Below, piece after piece: positions 1-8,075 of a stretch of 11,424 nucleotides of DNA (position 1 is its first letter; each line of letters starts with the position of its first letter). A model generated the notes under the pieces. The model saw only the letters and a program-made list of their open reading frames with translations, was not told the DNA's origin and ran no database searches. The DNA lies in NCBI GenBank assembly GCA_040081265.1, contig JBEBGV010000103.1:1-11424 (forward strand), given 5' to 3'. The position numbers and the translations under genes were made by a program. The stretch comes from JBEBGV01 sp040081265. GTDB taxonomy: Bacteria; Acidobacteriota; Vicinamibacteria; Vicinamibacterales; UBA2999.

Positions 1-25
1 TTGGGCGACCAGGATCGAGCCGCGA

Positions 26-484
26 TCAGCTGGAAAAATTTACTCGCTTCCGTGTCGTTTTTGGCGACGGGCGGGCGAACGTGGATTTCCTTCCGTTCGT
101 CATGCCAAGTCTTTCGAGGATGCATGCGAGATCGTCAGCGCGCCAGCTATGACGCAATATGAGCGCAGCCGCGATGGCCTGTGGGTACTGCCGTACCTGC
201 AATTCCTTTGGCGGCTTCCCGAGCAATCCCTCGAGGCCGTCGTCCACGTACAGCTCCTCGAGGAGGACCTCCATTAAAGACGGCGACCAACGGAGCATAG
301 CGGTCGCGGAAACCGCCGAACGAACCGCCCGCGTTCGAACATCCCGGCGCCAGCGTTTCGTGGTTGCGTCTGTCGGAGCAGGGATACGTCCGTTCTGGCC
401 CGCGCGAGGGGCGTGACCTGAGCGCGCCGACGTTGGACCTCCGGTGGGCGATTTGGTGTCGGGTTGCTGTCGACGCGAGGGCAT
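26..484 (-). CDS. Small hypothetical protein, minus strand
   Basis: I do not recognise this 152-aa protein. The ATG at 484 (reading right to left) is preceded by AGGAG with a 5-nt gap, which is why I start here and not at the in-frame ATG near 787, whose extra 101 residues look like random arginine-rich translation. The first 60 or so residues are basic and low in hydrophobics, probably disordered. From about residue 63 to 125 the sequence becomes protein-like, with amphipathic helices (segments such as MEVLLEELYVDDGLEGLLG and AIAAALILRHSW) and GC-rich third positions. The tail is basic. It is transcribed divergently from the restriction operon, so it could be a regulator or an unrelated neighbour. 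No known domain motif is visible. A degenerate remnant of a longer gene remains possible. Confidence 0.4.
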   Translation of the reverse strand: MPSRRQQPDTKSPTGGPTSARSGHAPRAGQNGRIPAPTDATTKRWRRDVRTRAVRSAVSATAMLRWSPSLMEVLLEELYVDDGLEGLLGKPPKELQVRQYPQAIAAALILRHSWRADDLACILERLGMTNGRKSTFARPSPKTTRKRVNFSS

Positions 485-889
485 GGGCGCTCCTGGGATT
501 GGCGACACTCCGCCGCATCTGACTGCTTCACGGCCAGTGCCATGTCTGACTGCGCGTTTCTTGGCGGAATCGTGACGAATGAGGCGTACTTCCGAACGAC
601 TTTCGGGTATGCGATACCCAGAACGTGATCGCCCGAGCAGTCGCTTCCCACGACGTCGCCACCTAGCCCGCCCGTTAACGTGCCGTCTTTGAAGCCCCCG
701 AAGGCCTAAACTGTGTGACCTAACCTGTCGCATCGTTCGGTATTCTGGACTGTGCGCATGCTTGGCGGGGACGGCTTCGACCAGCAAATCCGGCTCGATG
801 GGCCTGGATTCCTTAGGGCCAGAGCAGAAGCAACCGGCGCCTGAGCTAGCCCGCGCCTCGATTGGCCGACGACAACCGAAACGAGAGAA
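485..889. other. Divergent intergenic region, no convincing gene
   Basis: About 400 bases lie between the minus-strand small gene and hsdM1. Several frames are open here, mostly on the minus strand, but their translations are arginine-, serine- and proline-rich and lack domain signatures. Promoters for both directions must lie here if both genes are real. A TATTCT box at 741-746 is the best -10-like match for the + strand, but no good -35 sits at 16-18 bp from it, so I do not call a promoter. An imperfect hairpin (TGGGCCT at 799-805 against AGGGCCA at 816-822, one mismatch) lies in the presumed leader. The clear symmetrical element is the palindrome at 605-619, listed separately. Confidence 0.5.
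605..619. promoter_or_regulatory. Perfect 6-3-6 palindrome, candidate operator
   Basis: GGGTAT-gcg-ATACCC is a perfect inverted repeat of 6-bp arms with a 3-bp centre. It sits 120 bp upstream of the minus-strand small gene and about 270 bp upstream of hsdM1. The size and symmetry fit a dimeric helix-turn-helix repressor or a restriction-control (C) protein site. No such regulator gene is recognisable in the window, so a role is inferred from form and position only. A single 15-bp palindrome can also occur by chance. Confidence 0.25.
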
Positions 890-2380
890 ATGACGCAGGA
901 TCTGAGATCACATCTGTGGGAATGCGCCGAGATCCTCCGCGGCAGCGCCGTGGACCGGACCGACTGGAAGGCGTACATCCTGCCGCTGCTGTTCTTCAAG
1001 CGCATCTCGGATGTCTGGGACGAGGAGACGGCAGATGCCGCGGTGCTCTTCGGGGACGCCGAACCTGTCGACTTCCCAGAGGTTCACCGCTTCAACGTCC
1101 CAGAGGGCTGCCACTGGCGCGACGTTCGGGAAACCCCGGCCAACGTGGGCGCCGCGCTCTCGTACGCCATGCGTGAGATCGAGCGCGCGAACCCCGACAC
1201 CCTCTATCGCGTGTTCGGCGCGGCCGACTGGGGCAACCGGGAGATGCTGACGGACGAGATCCTCAAGGACCTCATAGAGGGGCTTTCCGGCGCGTCGCTC
1301 GGGAACGAAGCGGTCAGCACGGACGTCCTCGGCGATGCTTATGAATACCTGATCGGCAAATTCGCCGACGTCACCAAGCGAAAGAAGGCCGGCGAGTTCT
1401 ACACGCCCCGCAGCGTCGTCCGGATGATGGTGGAGCTCCTCGACCCGAAGGCCGGCGAGACCATCTACGACCCGGCGTGCGGCACGGGCGGTATGCTCCT
1501 CGGCGCCATCGAGCACGTGCAGCGCGCGGGCGGCGATGCGCGGACGTTCTTCGGGAAGATCTTTGGCCAGGAGAAGAACCTCACCACGGCGTCCATCGCG
1601 CGGATGAATCTCGTTCTGCACGGCGTTGAGGACTTTCAGATCATCCGAGAGGACACACTCCGCAGTCCGGCTTTCACCGATTCGGCCACTGGTGGCCTGG
1701 CGACATTCGACTGCGTCATCGCCAACCCTCCGTTTTCGCTGAAGGAGTGGGGACGAGATGTGTGGGAATCTGATCCCTGGGGCCGCACGCGGTTTGGCCT
1801 GCCGCCGGAAAGCTACGGCGACTACGCTTGGGTGCAGCACATGGTCGCATCAATGGCTGCCCTGTCCGGCCGCATGGCGGTGGTGCTTCCACAGGGCGCG
1901 CTGTTCCGCGAGGACGCCGAAGGCCGGATTCGTCAGGCTCTATTGGAGCACGACTTAATCGAGGGGGTCATCGGCCTTGCACCGAACATCTTCTACGGCA
2001 CCGGCCTCGCACCGGCGATTGTGGTCCTCCGTCTGGCAAAGCCTAGTGCCCGGAAGGGTAAGGTGCTCATCGTTGACGCCTCCAGCTTGTTTCGCAAGGG
2101 TCGCGCGCAGAACTTCCTCGACCCGGAACACGCCGCCCAGATCGTCGCGTGGATGCGCGCGTTCGAGGACGTCGCCAGTCGTGCAAGAGTCGTCGGCGTC
2201 GATGAGATCACGGCTGAAGATTGGACGCTGAACATCTCGCGCTACGTGGTGCGGTCCGCTGGTGAGAATGATCCGCCGCTTCCCGAGGCGGTTGCCGCGT
2301 TCAAGCAGGCGATAGGCGAGACACGTGCGGCCGAGGATCGGCTACGTGAGGTCCTCCTTCAGGGAGGGTGGCTCTCATGA
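890..2380 (+). CDS. hsdM: Type I restriction-modification methyltransferase subunit HsdM, first copy
   Basis: This is the 496-aa modification subunit of a Type I restriction-modification complex. It transfers a methyl group from S-adenosylmethionine to adenine N6 at sites chosen by HsdS. The N-terminal helical domain carries the signature around LLFFKRISDVWDEE (residues 33-46). The motif X region EFYTPR is at 169-174. SAM-binding motif I DPACGTGGM is at 194-202 and catalytic motif IV NPPF at 279-282. The C-terminal helix (about 465-496) would pack against HsdS. Length matches the family. The ATG at 890 follows a weak GAGAGA-type ribosome-binding site and places the family's conserved N-terminus at residue 1. 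The stop overlaps the next gene's start as ATGA, so the two are probably translationally coupled. All catalytic motifs are intact, so the enzyme is expected to be active. Confidence 0.95.
   Translation: MTQDLRSHLWECAEILRGSAVDRTDWKAYILPLLFFKRISDVWDEETADAAVLFGDAEPVDFPEVHRFNVPEGCHWRDVRETPANVGAALSYAMREIERANPDTLYRVFGAADWGNREMLTDEILKDLIEGLSGASLGNEAVSTDVLGDAYEYLIGKFADVTKRKKAGEFYTPRSVVRMMVELLDPKAGETIYDPACGTGGMLLGAIEHVQRAGGDARTFFGKIFGQEKNLTTASIARMNLVLHGVEDFQIIREDTLRSPAFTDSATGGLATFDCVIANPPFSLKEWGRDVWESDPWGRTRFGLPPESYGDYAWVQHMVASMAALSGRMAVVLPQGALFREDAEGRIRQALLEHDLIEGVIGLAPNIFYGTGLAPAIVVLRLAKPSARKGKVLIVDASSLFRKGRAQNFLDPEHAAQIVAWMRAFEDVASRARVVGVDEITAEDWTLNISRYVVRSAGENDPPLPEAVAAFKQAIGETRAAEDRLREVLLQGGWLS
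2361..2368 (+). promoter_or_regulatory. Ribosome-binding site that sets the hsdM2 start
   Basis: AGGGAGGG lies 8 nt before the ATG at 2377. An in-frame GTG at 2368 would add three residues but overlaps this Shine-Dalgarno, so the ATG inside the ATGA overlap with hsdM1 is the better start. Confidence 0.7.
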
Positions 2381-3894
2381 GCAAGTCGGCGGAGCATCTG
2401 AGTCAGCAGGACCTCGAGTCTCACCTCTGGGGCGCGGCCAAGCTGCTGCGCGGGCTGATCGACGCGGGCGACTACAAACAGTACGTCTTCCCCCTACTCT
2501 TCTTTAAGCGCCTCTCGGACGTGTGGGATGAAGAGCACCGAGCGGCTCTGAACGAGACCAGGGACGCCGCCTATGCCCGCGCGACCGCCGACGACCGCTT
2601 CGCGATTCCTGAAGGCGCCCATTGGGCCGACGTGCGCGCCGCATCGCGCGATGTGGGACGGGCGTTGCTTAACGCCTTCCGCGCGATCGAAGCCGCCAAT
2701 CCGAAGCGCCTGGCCGGAATCTTCGGTAATGCGGCGTGGACCGACAAGGCGCAGATGCCAGACGAGACGCTGAAGAATCTCATCGAGCACTTCTCGCAGC
2801 ACGAACTTGGCCTGACGGCAGTACCCGAAGACGAGCTGGGCAATGCCTACGAGTACCTAATCAAGCAGTTCGCAGACGACAGCGGCCACACCGCGCAGGA
2901 GTTCTACACCAACCGCACGCTCGTGCATTTGATGACGCAGATGCTCGAACCGCTGCCGGGCGAGCGCATCTACGACCCGACGGTCGGCACGGGCGGGATG
3001 CTTATCTCCTCACTCGCAGAAGTCAAGCGTCGCGGTGGCGATGTACGCACACTCGGCCTCTACGGCCAGGAACTGATACACATCACGGCTGCTATCGCGC
3101 GGATGAACCTTGTCCTCCATGGAGTCGAGGATTTCGAAATCATCGCCGGCAACACGCTCAGCAACCCCGCCTTCATCGAACGGGACCGCCTTCGTACCTT
3201 CGATGTCGTCCTCGCCAATCCTCCGTACTCGATCAAGAAGTGGAATAGAGAGGCCTGGCAGAACGACCCCTGGGGACGCAACTTCCTCGGCACACCTCCA
3301 CAAGGACGCGCGGACTACGCGTTTTTTCAGCACATTCTGAAGAGCCTCGATCCGGAGTCAGGGCGATGCGCCATCCTGTTCCCGCACGGAGTGCTCTTCA
3401 GAAACGAAGAGTCCGAGATGCGGCGAAAGCTGGTGGAGCTCGACCTTCTGGAGTGCGTCCTCGGCCTCGGCCCGAATCTCTTCTACAACTCGCCAATGGA
3501 AGCCTGCGTCGTAGTCTGCCGCACTCGGAAGCCGCCCGTGCGTCAACGCAGGATTCTGTTCATCGACGCTGTGCACGAAGTCGCGCGCGAGCGGGCTCAA
3601 AGCTTCCTGAATCCGACGCACCAGCAGCGCATCCTCGCTGCCTACCAGGCGTTTGATGACAAGCCCGGCTTCGCCAAGGTAGTGACGGTTGAAGAGGTGC
3701 TCGCTAAGGACGCGAACCTCTCGATTCCTCGCTACGTCAGGCCGGCTGGCGCCGATGTACGGAGTGACGGCGAGGAAAATCTGAAGACGGCGTGGGCCGA
3801 ATTCGACGCCGCCGGCCGGGGTTTGTGGCAGGAGATCGACACGCTCGTCGAGATGCTCGACAGCGCCGTGGGTGAAGAGGTCGCGGATGTCTGA
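2377..3894 (+). CDS. hsdM: Type I restriction-modification methyltransferase subunit HsdM, second copy
   Basis: This is a second full-length N6-adenine methyltransferase subunit (505 aa), clearly homologous to the first copy. Both share the opening QDLxSHLW and the block PLLFFKRxSDVWDEE (here residues 39-53), as well as LGNAYEYLI (154-162), but the two are well diverged. SAM motif I reads DPTVGTGGM (200-208), where the first copy has DPACGTGGM. Motif IV is NPPY (281-284). The motif X region is EFYTNR (175-180), with Asn in place of the usual Pro. These are conservative changes and the catalytic residues remain, so I expect an active protein. The gene overlaps hsdM1 by 4 nt and hsdS by 8 nt, so it is embedded in the operon and is not a stray copy. 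It may form a heteromeric M1-M2-S enzyme, or the copies may act under different conditions; the sequence cannot decide. Confidence 0.93.
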   Translation: MSKSAEHLSQQDLESHLWGAAKLLRGLIDAGDYKQYVFPLLFFKRLSDVWDEEHRAALNETRDAAYARATADDRFAIPEGAHWADVRAASRDVGRALLNAFRAIEAANPKRLAGIFGNAAWTDKAQMPDETLKNLIEHFSQHELGLTAVPEDELGNAYEYLIKQFADDSGHTAQEFYTNRTLVHLMTQMLEPLPGERIYDPTVGTGGMLISSLAEVKRRGGDVRTLGLYGQELIHITAAIARMNLVLHGVEDFEIIAGNTLSNPAFIERDRLRTFDVVLANPPYSIKKWNREAWQNDPWGRNFLGTPPQGRADYAFFQHILKSLDPESGRCAILFPHGVLFRNEESEMRRKLVELDLLECVLGLGPNLFYNSPMEACVVVCRTRKPPVRQRRILFIDAVHEVARERAQSFLNPTHQQRILAAYQAFDDKPGFAKVVTVEEVLAKDANLSIPRYVRPAGADVRSDGEENLKTAWAEFDAAGRGLWQEIDTLVEMLDSAVGEEVADV

Positions 3895-5062
3895 CGCGGC
3901 TTCCAGGAACGACTCGCGAACCTTTCGTTTCGACGAAATTGCAACGATCGTCAACGACCGCGTCGACAATCCATCGGAGGCGAACGTTGACTATTACGTC
4001 GGTCTCGAGCACCTCGACTCTGACTCCCTGACGATCCGGCGCTGGGGTTCCCCGGGCGATGTCGAGGCAACGAAACTGCGATTTCGCGCCGGGGACATCA
4101 TCTTTGGGCGTCGCCGCGTGTATCAGCGCAAACTCGGGGTCGCTCACTTCGACGGCATCTGTTCCGCACACGCGATGGTGCTTCGAGCGAAGCCTGACGT
4201 CGTCGTGCCCGGATTCCTTCCCTTCTTCATGCAGAGCGATCTCTTTATGGAGCGCGCGAAGGAAATCTCGGTCGGCTCGCTGTCGCCCACGATAAATTGG
4301 AAGACTCTGGCGAAGGAGGAGTTCGCGCTGCCCCCCCTAGACGAGCAGCGAAGAGTCACTGATGTTCTACGCGAGGCGGAGTCGTTGATTCAGTCGCTGC
4401 GCACCTTAGGTCATTCACTTCACGCGACCGCGAATGCGCTCGTTGAAGACACGATTCAGCGAGCTCCGAACGACGCCCTCGAGAGAGTCGCAGAGCTCCT
4501 CATCGAGCCGCCCCGAAACGGGGTGTCGCCAGCTGCAAACGCCGATGGAGCTGGCTTGAGGACTGTAAGCATAAGTGCTGTCAGCGCGGGAGTATTTGAA
4601 CCGTCTGGCTGCATCAAACACGCACAGATCGACCCTTCAGTTGCTCGTCAGTTCTTCGTGAGACAGGGAGATGTCTTTGTGATTCGCGGGAACGGCAATC
4701 GCCATCTGTGCGGAAAGGCTGGCCTGACCGATCGCTCCTATGACGACCTCTTCTATCCTGATCTCCTCATTAGACTTCGATTTGACCCCAAGAAGATCTT
4801 GCCGGAATTTGCAGTGACGCAGTGGAACTTGCCGAGCGTGCACGCACGATTGAGCGCTCGCGCCAAATCGTCGAATGGCATTTGGAAGGTCAATGGCCAG
4901 GATATTCGAGCGCACCGGCTCTTCGCACCGTCAGTCGACAAGCAGAAACACCTGATGGAGAGTGTGAGTAAACTGCGACTGGCGGCTGGGGGTGCGGCAG
5001 AGCGAGCAAAGGCTGCCGGAGGCATCAAGGCCACCGTGCTTAGTAAGGCGGCTGGAGTATGA
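3887..5062 (+). CDS. hsdS: Type I restriction-modification specificity subunit HsdS
   Basis: HsdS (391 aa) recognises the bipartite DNA target and holds the HsdM and HsdR subunits together. The layout is two target-recognition domains, each followed by a helical spacer. TRD1 spans about residues 10-148. The central conserved helix starts at LPPLDEQRRV (148-157) and runs to about 195. TRD2 spans about 200-345, and the C-terminal helix begins at FAPSVDKQKH (346-355). The C-terminal copy keeps the pattern only loosely (DKQ for DEQ). Length is at the short end of the family but complete. I start at ATG 3887 because AAGAGG lies 6 nt upstream; a GTG at 3872 would add five residues but would use that same site as coding sequence. 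TRD sequences vary quickly, so the recognised DNA sequence cannot be read from this window. Confidence 0.92.
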   Translation: MSDAASRNDSRTFRFDEIATIVNDRVDNPSEANVDYYVGLEHLDSDSLTIRRWGSPGDVEATKLRFRAGDIIFGRRRVYQRKLGVAHFDGICSAHAMVLRAKPDVVVPGFLPFFMQSDLFMERAKEISVGSLSPTINWKTLAKEEFALPPLDEQRRVTDVLREAESLIQSLRTLGHSLHATANALVEDTIQRAPNDALERVAELLIEPPRNGVSPAANADGAGLRTVSISAVSAGVFEPSGCIKHAQIDPSVARQFFVRQGDVFVIRGNGNRHLCGKAGLTDRSYDDLFYPDLLIRLRFDPKKILPEFAVTQWNLPSVHARLSARAKSSNGIWKVNGQDIRAHRLFAPSVDKQKHLMESVSKLRLAAGGAAERAKAAGGIKATVLSKAAGV

Positions 5063-8025
5063 GCAGTTTCAATGAGGCCAATACCGTCGAAGGTTTCATC
5101 CGCGACCGTTTGTGCGGCGGAATAACGCATCACACGGCGGTCGGTCCAGGTCTCGCGCGCCGGCAGGGCCGAGTCTCTGGTCATGGCTGGCATTTCCTCG
5201 CTCCCCAGAACCTTGCCAGACAGCCGCACGAAGTCCTTGTCGAAGATCACCTCCGCGATGCGCTGATTCGGCTCAACCCGGAGATCGCTGCTCAACCCGA
5301 CCGGGCGGACGATGTGCTGCACCGGCTGCGCGCCATCCTCATGGGCGTCCGGAGCGACGGCCTCGTCAAGGCAAACGAGGAGTTTACCGCCTGGCTCATT
5401 GGCGAACGGTCGATGCCGTTCGGCGACCGCGGCGAGCACGTCACCATCCGGCTTGTCGACTTCGACGACCTCGAGCGCAACCAGTACGTCGTCACCACGC
5501 AGTTTACGTGCCGCGCTGGTGCTAGCGAGAAGCGTGCCGATCTGGTGCTGCTGGTCAACGGCGTTCCGCTCATCGTGATCGAGGCAAAAACGCCGGTCCG
5601 GGCGAGCCAGAGCTGGTTCGACGCGGCGGTTCAGATCCACGAGGACTACGAACGCAACGTCCCCGAGCTGTTCGTCCCGAACGTCGTCTCGATCGCCACC
5701 GAGGGTAAGGAGTTCCGCTATGGCTCCATCGGTCTGCCGCTGGATTTATGGGGACCCTGGCGGATCGAGGCGGACGGCGAAACGCCGGCGCTGAAGCGCA
5801 TCGAACAGGCCGTCGATTCGATGCTGCGGCCGAACGTCGTCTTGGATCTCCTCGCCAGTTTCACCGCGTTTGCCACAGACAAGAAGAAACGCCGTATCAA
5901 AATTGTCGCTCGCCATCAGCAGTACGAGGCCACGAACCAGATCGTCGAGCGCGTCGTCGCCGGCCATCCGAAGAAGGGCCTCATCTGGCATTTCCAGGGA
6001 TCCGGTAAGTCCCTCCTGATGCTGTTCGCAGCGCGGAAGCTGCGGCTCCATCCGGCCCTGAAAAATCCCACGGTGATGATCGTGGTGGACCGGATAGACC
6101 TCGACAGCCAGATCTCGAGCACCTTCTACTCCGCAGATACTCCAAATCTCGTGAAGGCCGACAGTCGGACCGAGCTGCAGCGCCTGCTGACGCAGGACAC
6201 GCGCAAGATCATCATCACCACAATCTTCAAGTTTGCCGAGGCCGGCGTGCTGAACGACCGCAGCAACATCATTGCGATGGTGGACGAGGCGCACCGTACG
6301 CAGGAAGGCGACCTCGGGAGGAAGATGCGAGAAGCGCTACCGAACGCGTTTCTCTTCGGGCTCACCGGAACGCCGATTAACCGAGCGGATCGAAACACCT
6401 TCTACGCCTTCGGTGCCGAAGAGGACAAGGCCGGCTATATGAGCCGATATGGCTTCGAAGAGTCGATTCGCGATGGCGCGACGATGCCGCTGCATTTCGA
6501 GCCGCGGCTGCTGGAGCTGCACATTGACAAGGAGGCTATTGACCAGGCGTTTAGGGAGCTGACGGGCAGCCTCAGCGACTTGGATCGAGACAGACTTGCT
6601 CAGACCGCCGCGAAGATGGCGGTCCTCGTGAAGGCTCCGGAACGGATCCAGAGGATCTGCGCCGATATCGCCACCCACTATCAGGAGAAGATTGCGCCCA
6701 ACGGCTTCGGTGCCCAGGTCGTGACGTTCGACCGACAAAGCTGTGTGCTCTACAAGAAAGCGCTCGACGAGCACCTGCCGCCGGAGGTCTCGGACGTCGT
6801 TATGACCGTCAACAGCGGCGAGGACGATTACGCGGCCTACCGCCGCGACCGTGACGCCGAGGAAAAGCTCCTCGATAGGTTTCGCGATCCGGCCGACCCG
6901 CTGAAGATCCTGATCGTCACTTCAAAGTTGCTCACAGGCTTCGACGCACCGATCCTTCAGGCGATGTATCTCGACAAGCCGCTGCGAGACCACACGCTGC
7001 TCCAGGCGATTTGCCGCACGAATCGGCCCTACGGCGAGGCCAAGACGCACGGCCTCATCGTCGACTACCTCGGAGTGTTCGACGATGTCGCGCGGGCGAT
7101 TCAGTTCGACGAGGAGGGGATCACCCGAGTCGTCAAGAACATCAACGAGCTGTCCGGCCGCCTCCCCGAAGCAGTTCAGAAGTGCCTCGCGTACTTCCCT
7201 GGCTTGGATCGGGCCGTCACCGGGTACGAAGGCCTCATGGCTGCGCAGGCATGCCTGCCGAACAACGACACCCGGGACCACTACGCGGCCGACTATAGCT
7301 ACCTGGCGCGTTTGTGGGAGGCCGTCTCGCCCGACCCCGTTCTCAGCGCCTACGAGACTGACTACCGGTGGCTCACGCACGTCTATGAGTCCGTGCGACC
7401 TTCGACGGGGACGGGTCGCCTTTTGTGGCACGCGCTTGGGCCGAAGACGATCGAACTGATTCACGAGCACGTGCACGTGGACGCCGTCCGCGACGACCTC
7501 GAGACGCTCGTGCTCGATGCCGACCTCCTGGAAGCGGTACTCGGCGCTCCTGACCCTGGCAAGAAGGCGAAGGAGATCGAGATCAAGGTCTCTCGATGGC
7601 TCCGAAAGCGTCTTCATGACCCGCGCTTCAAGGACCTCGGCGAGCGGCTTGAGGCCCTGAAGGAACGACACGAGCAAGGACTCTTGACGAGCGTGGAGTT
7701 TCTGAAGGAACTCCTGAACCTCGCGCGCGACGTCGTCTCAGCCGAGCGCGCGGCGCCGCCGATCGAGCGCGAGGCCCAAGGCAAAGCTGCACTTACGAAG
7801 CTCTTCGAAGAGGCTCGGAATCCGGAAACCCCAATCATCGTCGAACGCGTCGTGAACGACATCGACGAGATCGTTCGGATTGTCCGTTTCGATGGCTGGC
7901 AAAGCACTCATGCCGGCGAGCGCGAGGTCAAGCTGGCGCTACGAAAGACTCTGTTCAAGTACAGGCTCCATCAGGACCAAGAGTTGTTCGATCGAGCATA
8001 TGGCTACGTCAGGGAGTACTACTGA
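5059..8025 (+). CDS. hsdR: Type I restriction-modification restriction subunit HsdR
   Basis: HsdR (988 aa) is the ATP-dependent DNA translocase and endonuclease that cleaves DNA lacking the methyl mark. The N-terminal nuclease has the PD-(D/E)xK core: Asp161 in RADLVLL and Glu175-Ala-Lys177 in VIEAKTP. The superfamily 2 helicase motor follows: Walker A QGSGKS (313-318), DEAH box (409-412), motif III LTGTP (435-439), motif V region TSKLLTGFDAP (621-631) and motif VI QAICRTNRPY (649-658). The last 300 residues are helical, as expected for the part that contacts the methyltransferase core. All motifs are intact. The start ATG overlaps the hsdS stop as ATGA; the nearest purine-rich site, AAGG at 5045-5048, is about 10 nt away, so expression probably relies on coupling to hsdS. 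The length is usual for the family. Confidence 0.96.
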   Translation: MSSFNEANTVEGFIRDRLCGGITHHTAVGPGLARRQGRVSGHGWHFLAPQNLARQPHEVLVEDHLRDALIRLNPEIAAQPDRADDVLHRLRAILMGVRSDGLVKANEEFTAWLIGERSMPFGDRGEHVTIRLVDFDDLERNQYVVTTQFTCRAGASEKRADLVLLVNGVPLIVIEAKTPVRASQSWFDAAVQIHEDYERNVPELFVPNVVSIATEGKEFRYGSIGLPLDLWGPWRIEADGETPALKRIEQAVDSMLRPNVVLDLLASFTAFATDKKKRRIKIVARHQQYEATNQIVERVVAGHPKKGLIWHFQGSGKSLLMLFAARKLRLHPALKNPTVMIVVDRIDLDSQISSTFYSADTPNLVKADSRTELQRLLTQDTRKIIITTIFKFAEAGVLNDRSNIIAMVDEAHRTQEGDLGRKMREALPNAFLFGLTGTPINRADRNTFYAFGAEEDKAGYMSRYGFEESIRDGATMPLHFEPRLLELHIDKEAIDQAFRELTGSLSDLDRDRLAQTAAKMAVLVKAPERIQRICADIATHYQEKIAPNGFGAQVVTFDRQSCVLYKKALDEHLPPEVSDVVMTVNSGEDDYAAYRRDRDAEEKLLDRFRDPADPLKILIVTSKLLTGFDAPILQAMYLDKPLRDHTLLQAICRTNRPYGEAKTHGLIVDYLGVFDDVARAIQFDEEGITRVVKNINELSGRLPEAVQKCLAYFPGLDRAVTGYEGLMAAQACLPNNDTRDHYAADYSYLARLWEAVSPDPVLSAYETDYRWLTHVYESVRPSTGTGRLLWHALGPKTIELIHEHVHVDAVRDDLETLVLDADLLEAVLGAPDPGKKAKEIEIKVSRWLRKRLHDPRFKDLGERLEALKERHEQGLLTSVEFLKELLNLARDVVSAERAAPPIEREAQGKAALTKLFEEARNPETPIIVERVVNDIDEIVRIVRFDGWQSTHAGEREVKLALRKTLFKYRLHQDQELFDRAYGYVREYY

Positions 8026-8075
8026 ACCCACATGGTCAGGACCGACCTAACCCGGCGCCGGAATGTGGGTCCTGA
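8026..8075 (+). promoter_or_regulatory. Nested, mutually exclusive inverted repeats at the start of the 234-aa gene
   Basis: Two perfect 8-bp inverted repeats overlap here. Stem A pairs ACCCACAT (8026-8033) with ATGTGGGT (8063-8070) and buries the first two bases of the start codon at 8032. Stem B pairs TCAGGACC (8036-8043) with GGTCCTGA (8068-8075). The right arms share bases 8068-8070, so both stems cannot form fully at once. A self-complementary CCGGCGCCGG (8052-8061) lies in the loop of both. In RNA this could switch access to the start codon. Eight-base repeats at this spacing occur by chance several times in a window this size, so function is only a hypothesis. Confidence 0.3.

Noticed and set aside
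274..651. 125-codon minus-strand frame crossing the divergent spacer
   Set aside because: Part of it reads plausibly, but it conflicts with the better-supported small gene that starts at 484 with AGGAG, and no start signal was convincing.
741..746. TATTCT as the -10 box of the hsd promoter
   Set aside because: No acceptable -35 element at the right distance, and it lies about 145 bp from the hsdM1 start.
908..1840. 310-codon open frame on the minus strand
   Set aside because: It lies wholly under hsdM1, whose + strand frame has all methyltransferase motifs; long antisense frames are common in GC-rich coding DNA.
2368..2376. GTG start for hsdM2 three codons upstream
   Set aside because: It would overlap the AGGGAGGG ribosome-binding site; the ATG at 2377 has correct spacing and the typical ATGA overlap.
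3872..3886. GTG start for hsdS five codons upstream
   Set aside because: The AAGAGG at 3875-3880 is better used as the ribosome-binding site for ATG 3887.
6922..7677. 251-codon open frame on the minus strand
   Set aside because: Shadow of hsdR, which has helicase motifs V and VI in the same stretch; no domain signal in the antisense translation.
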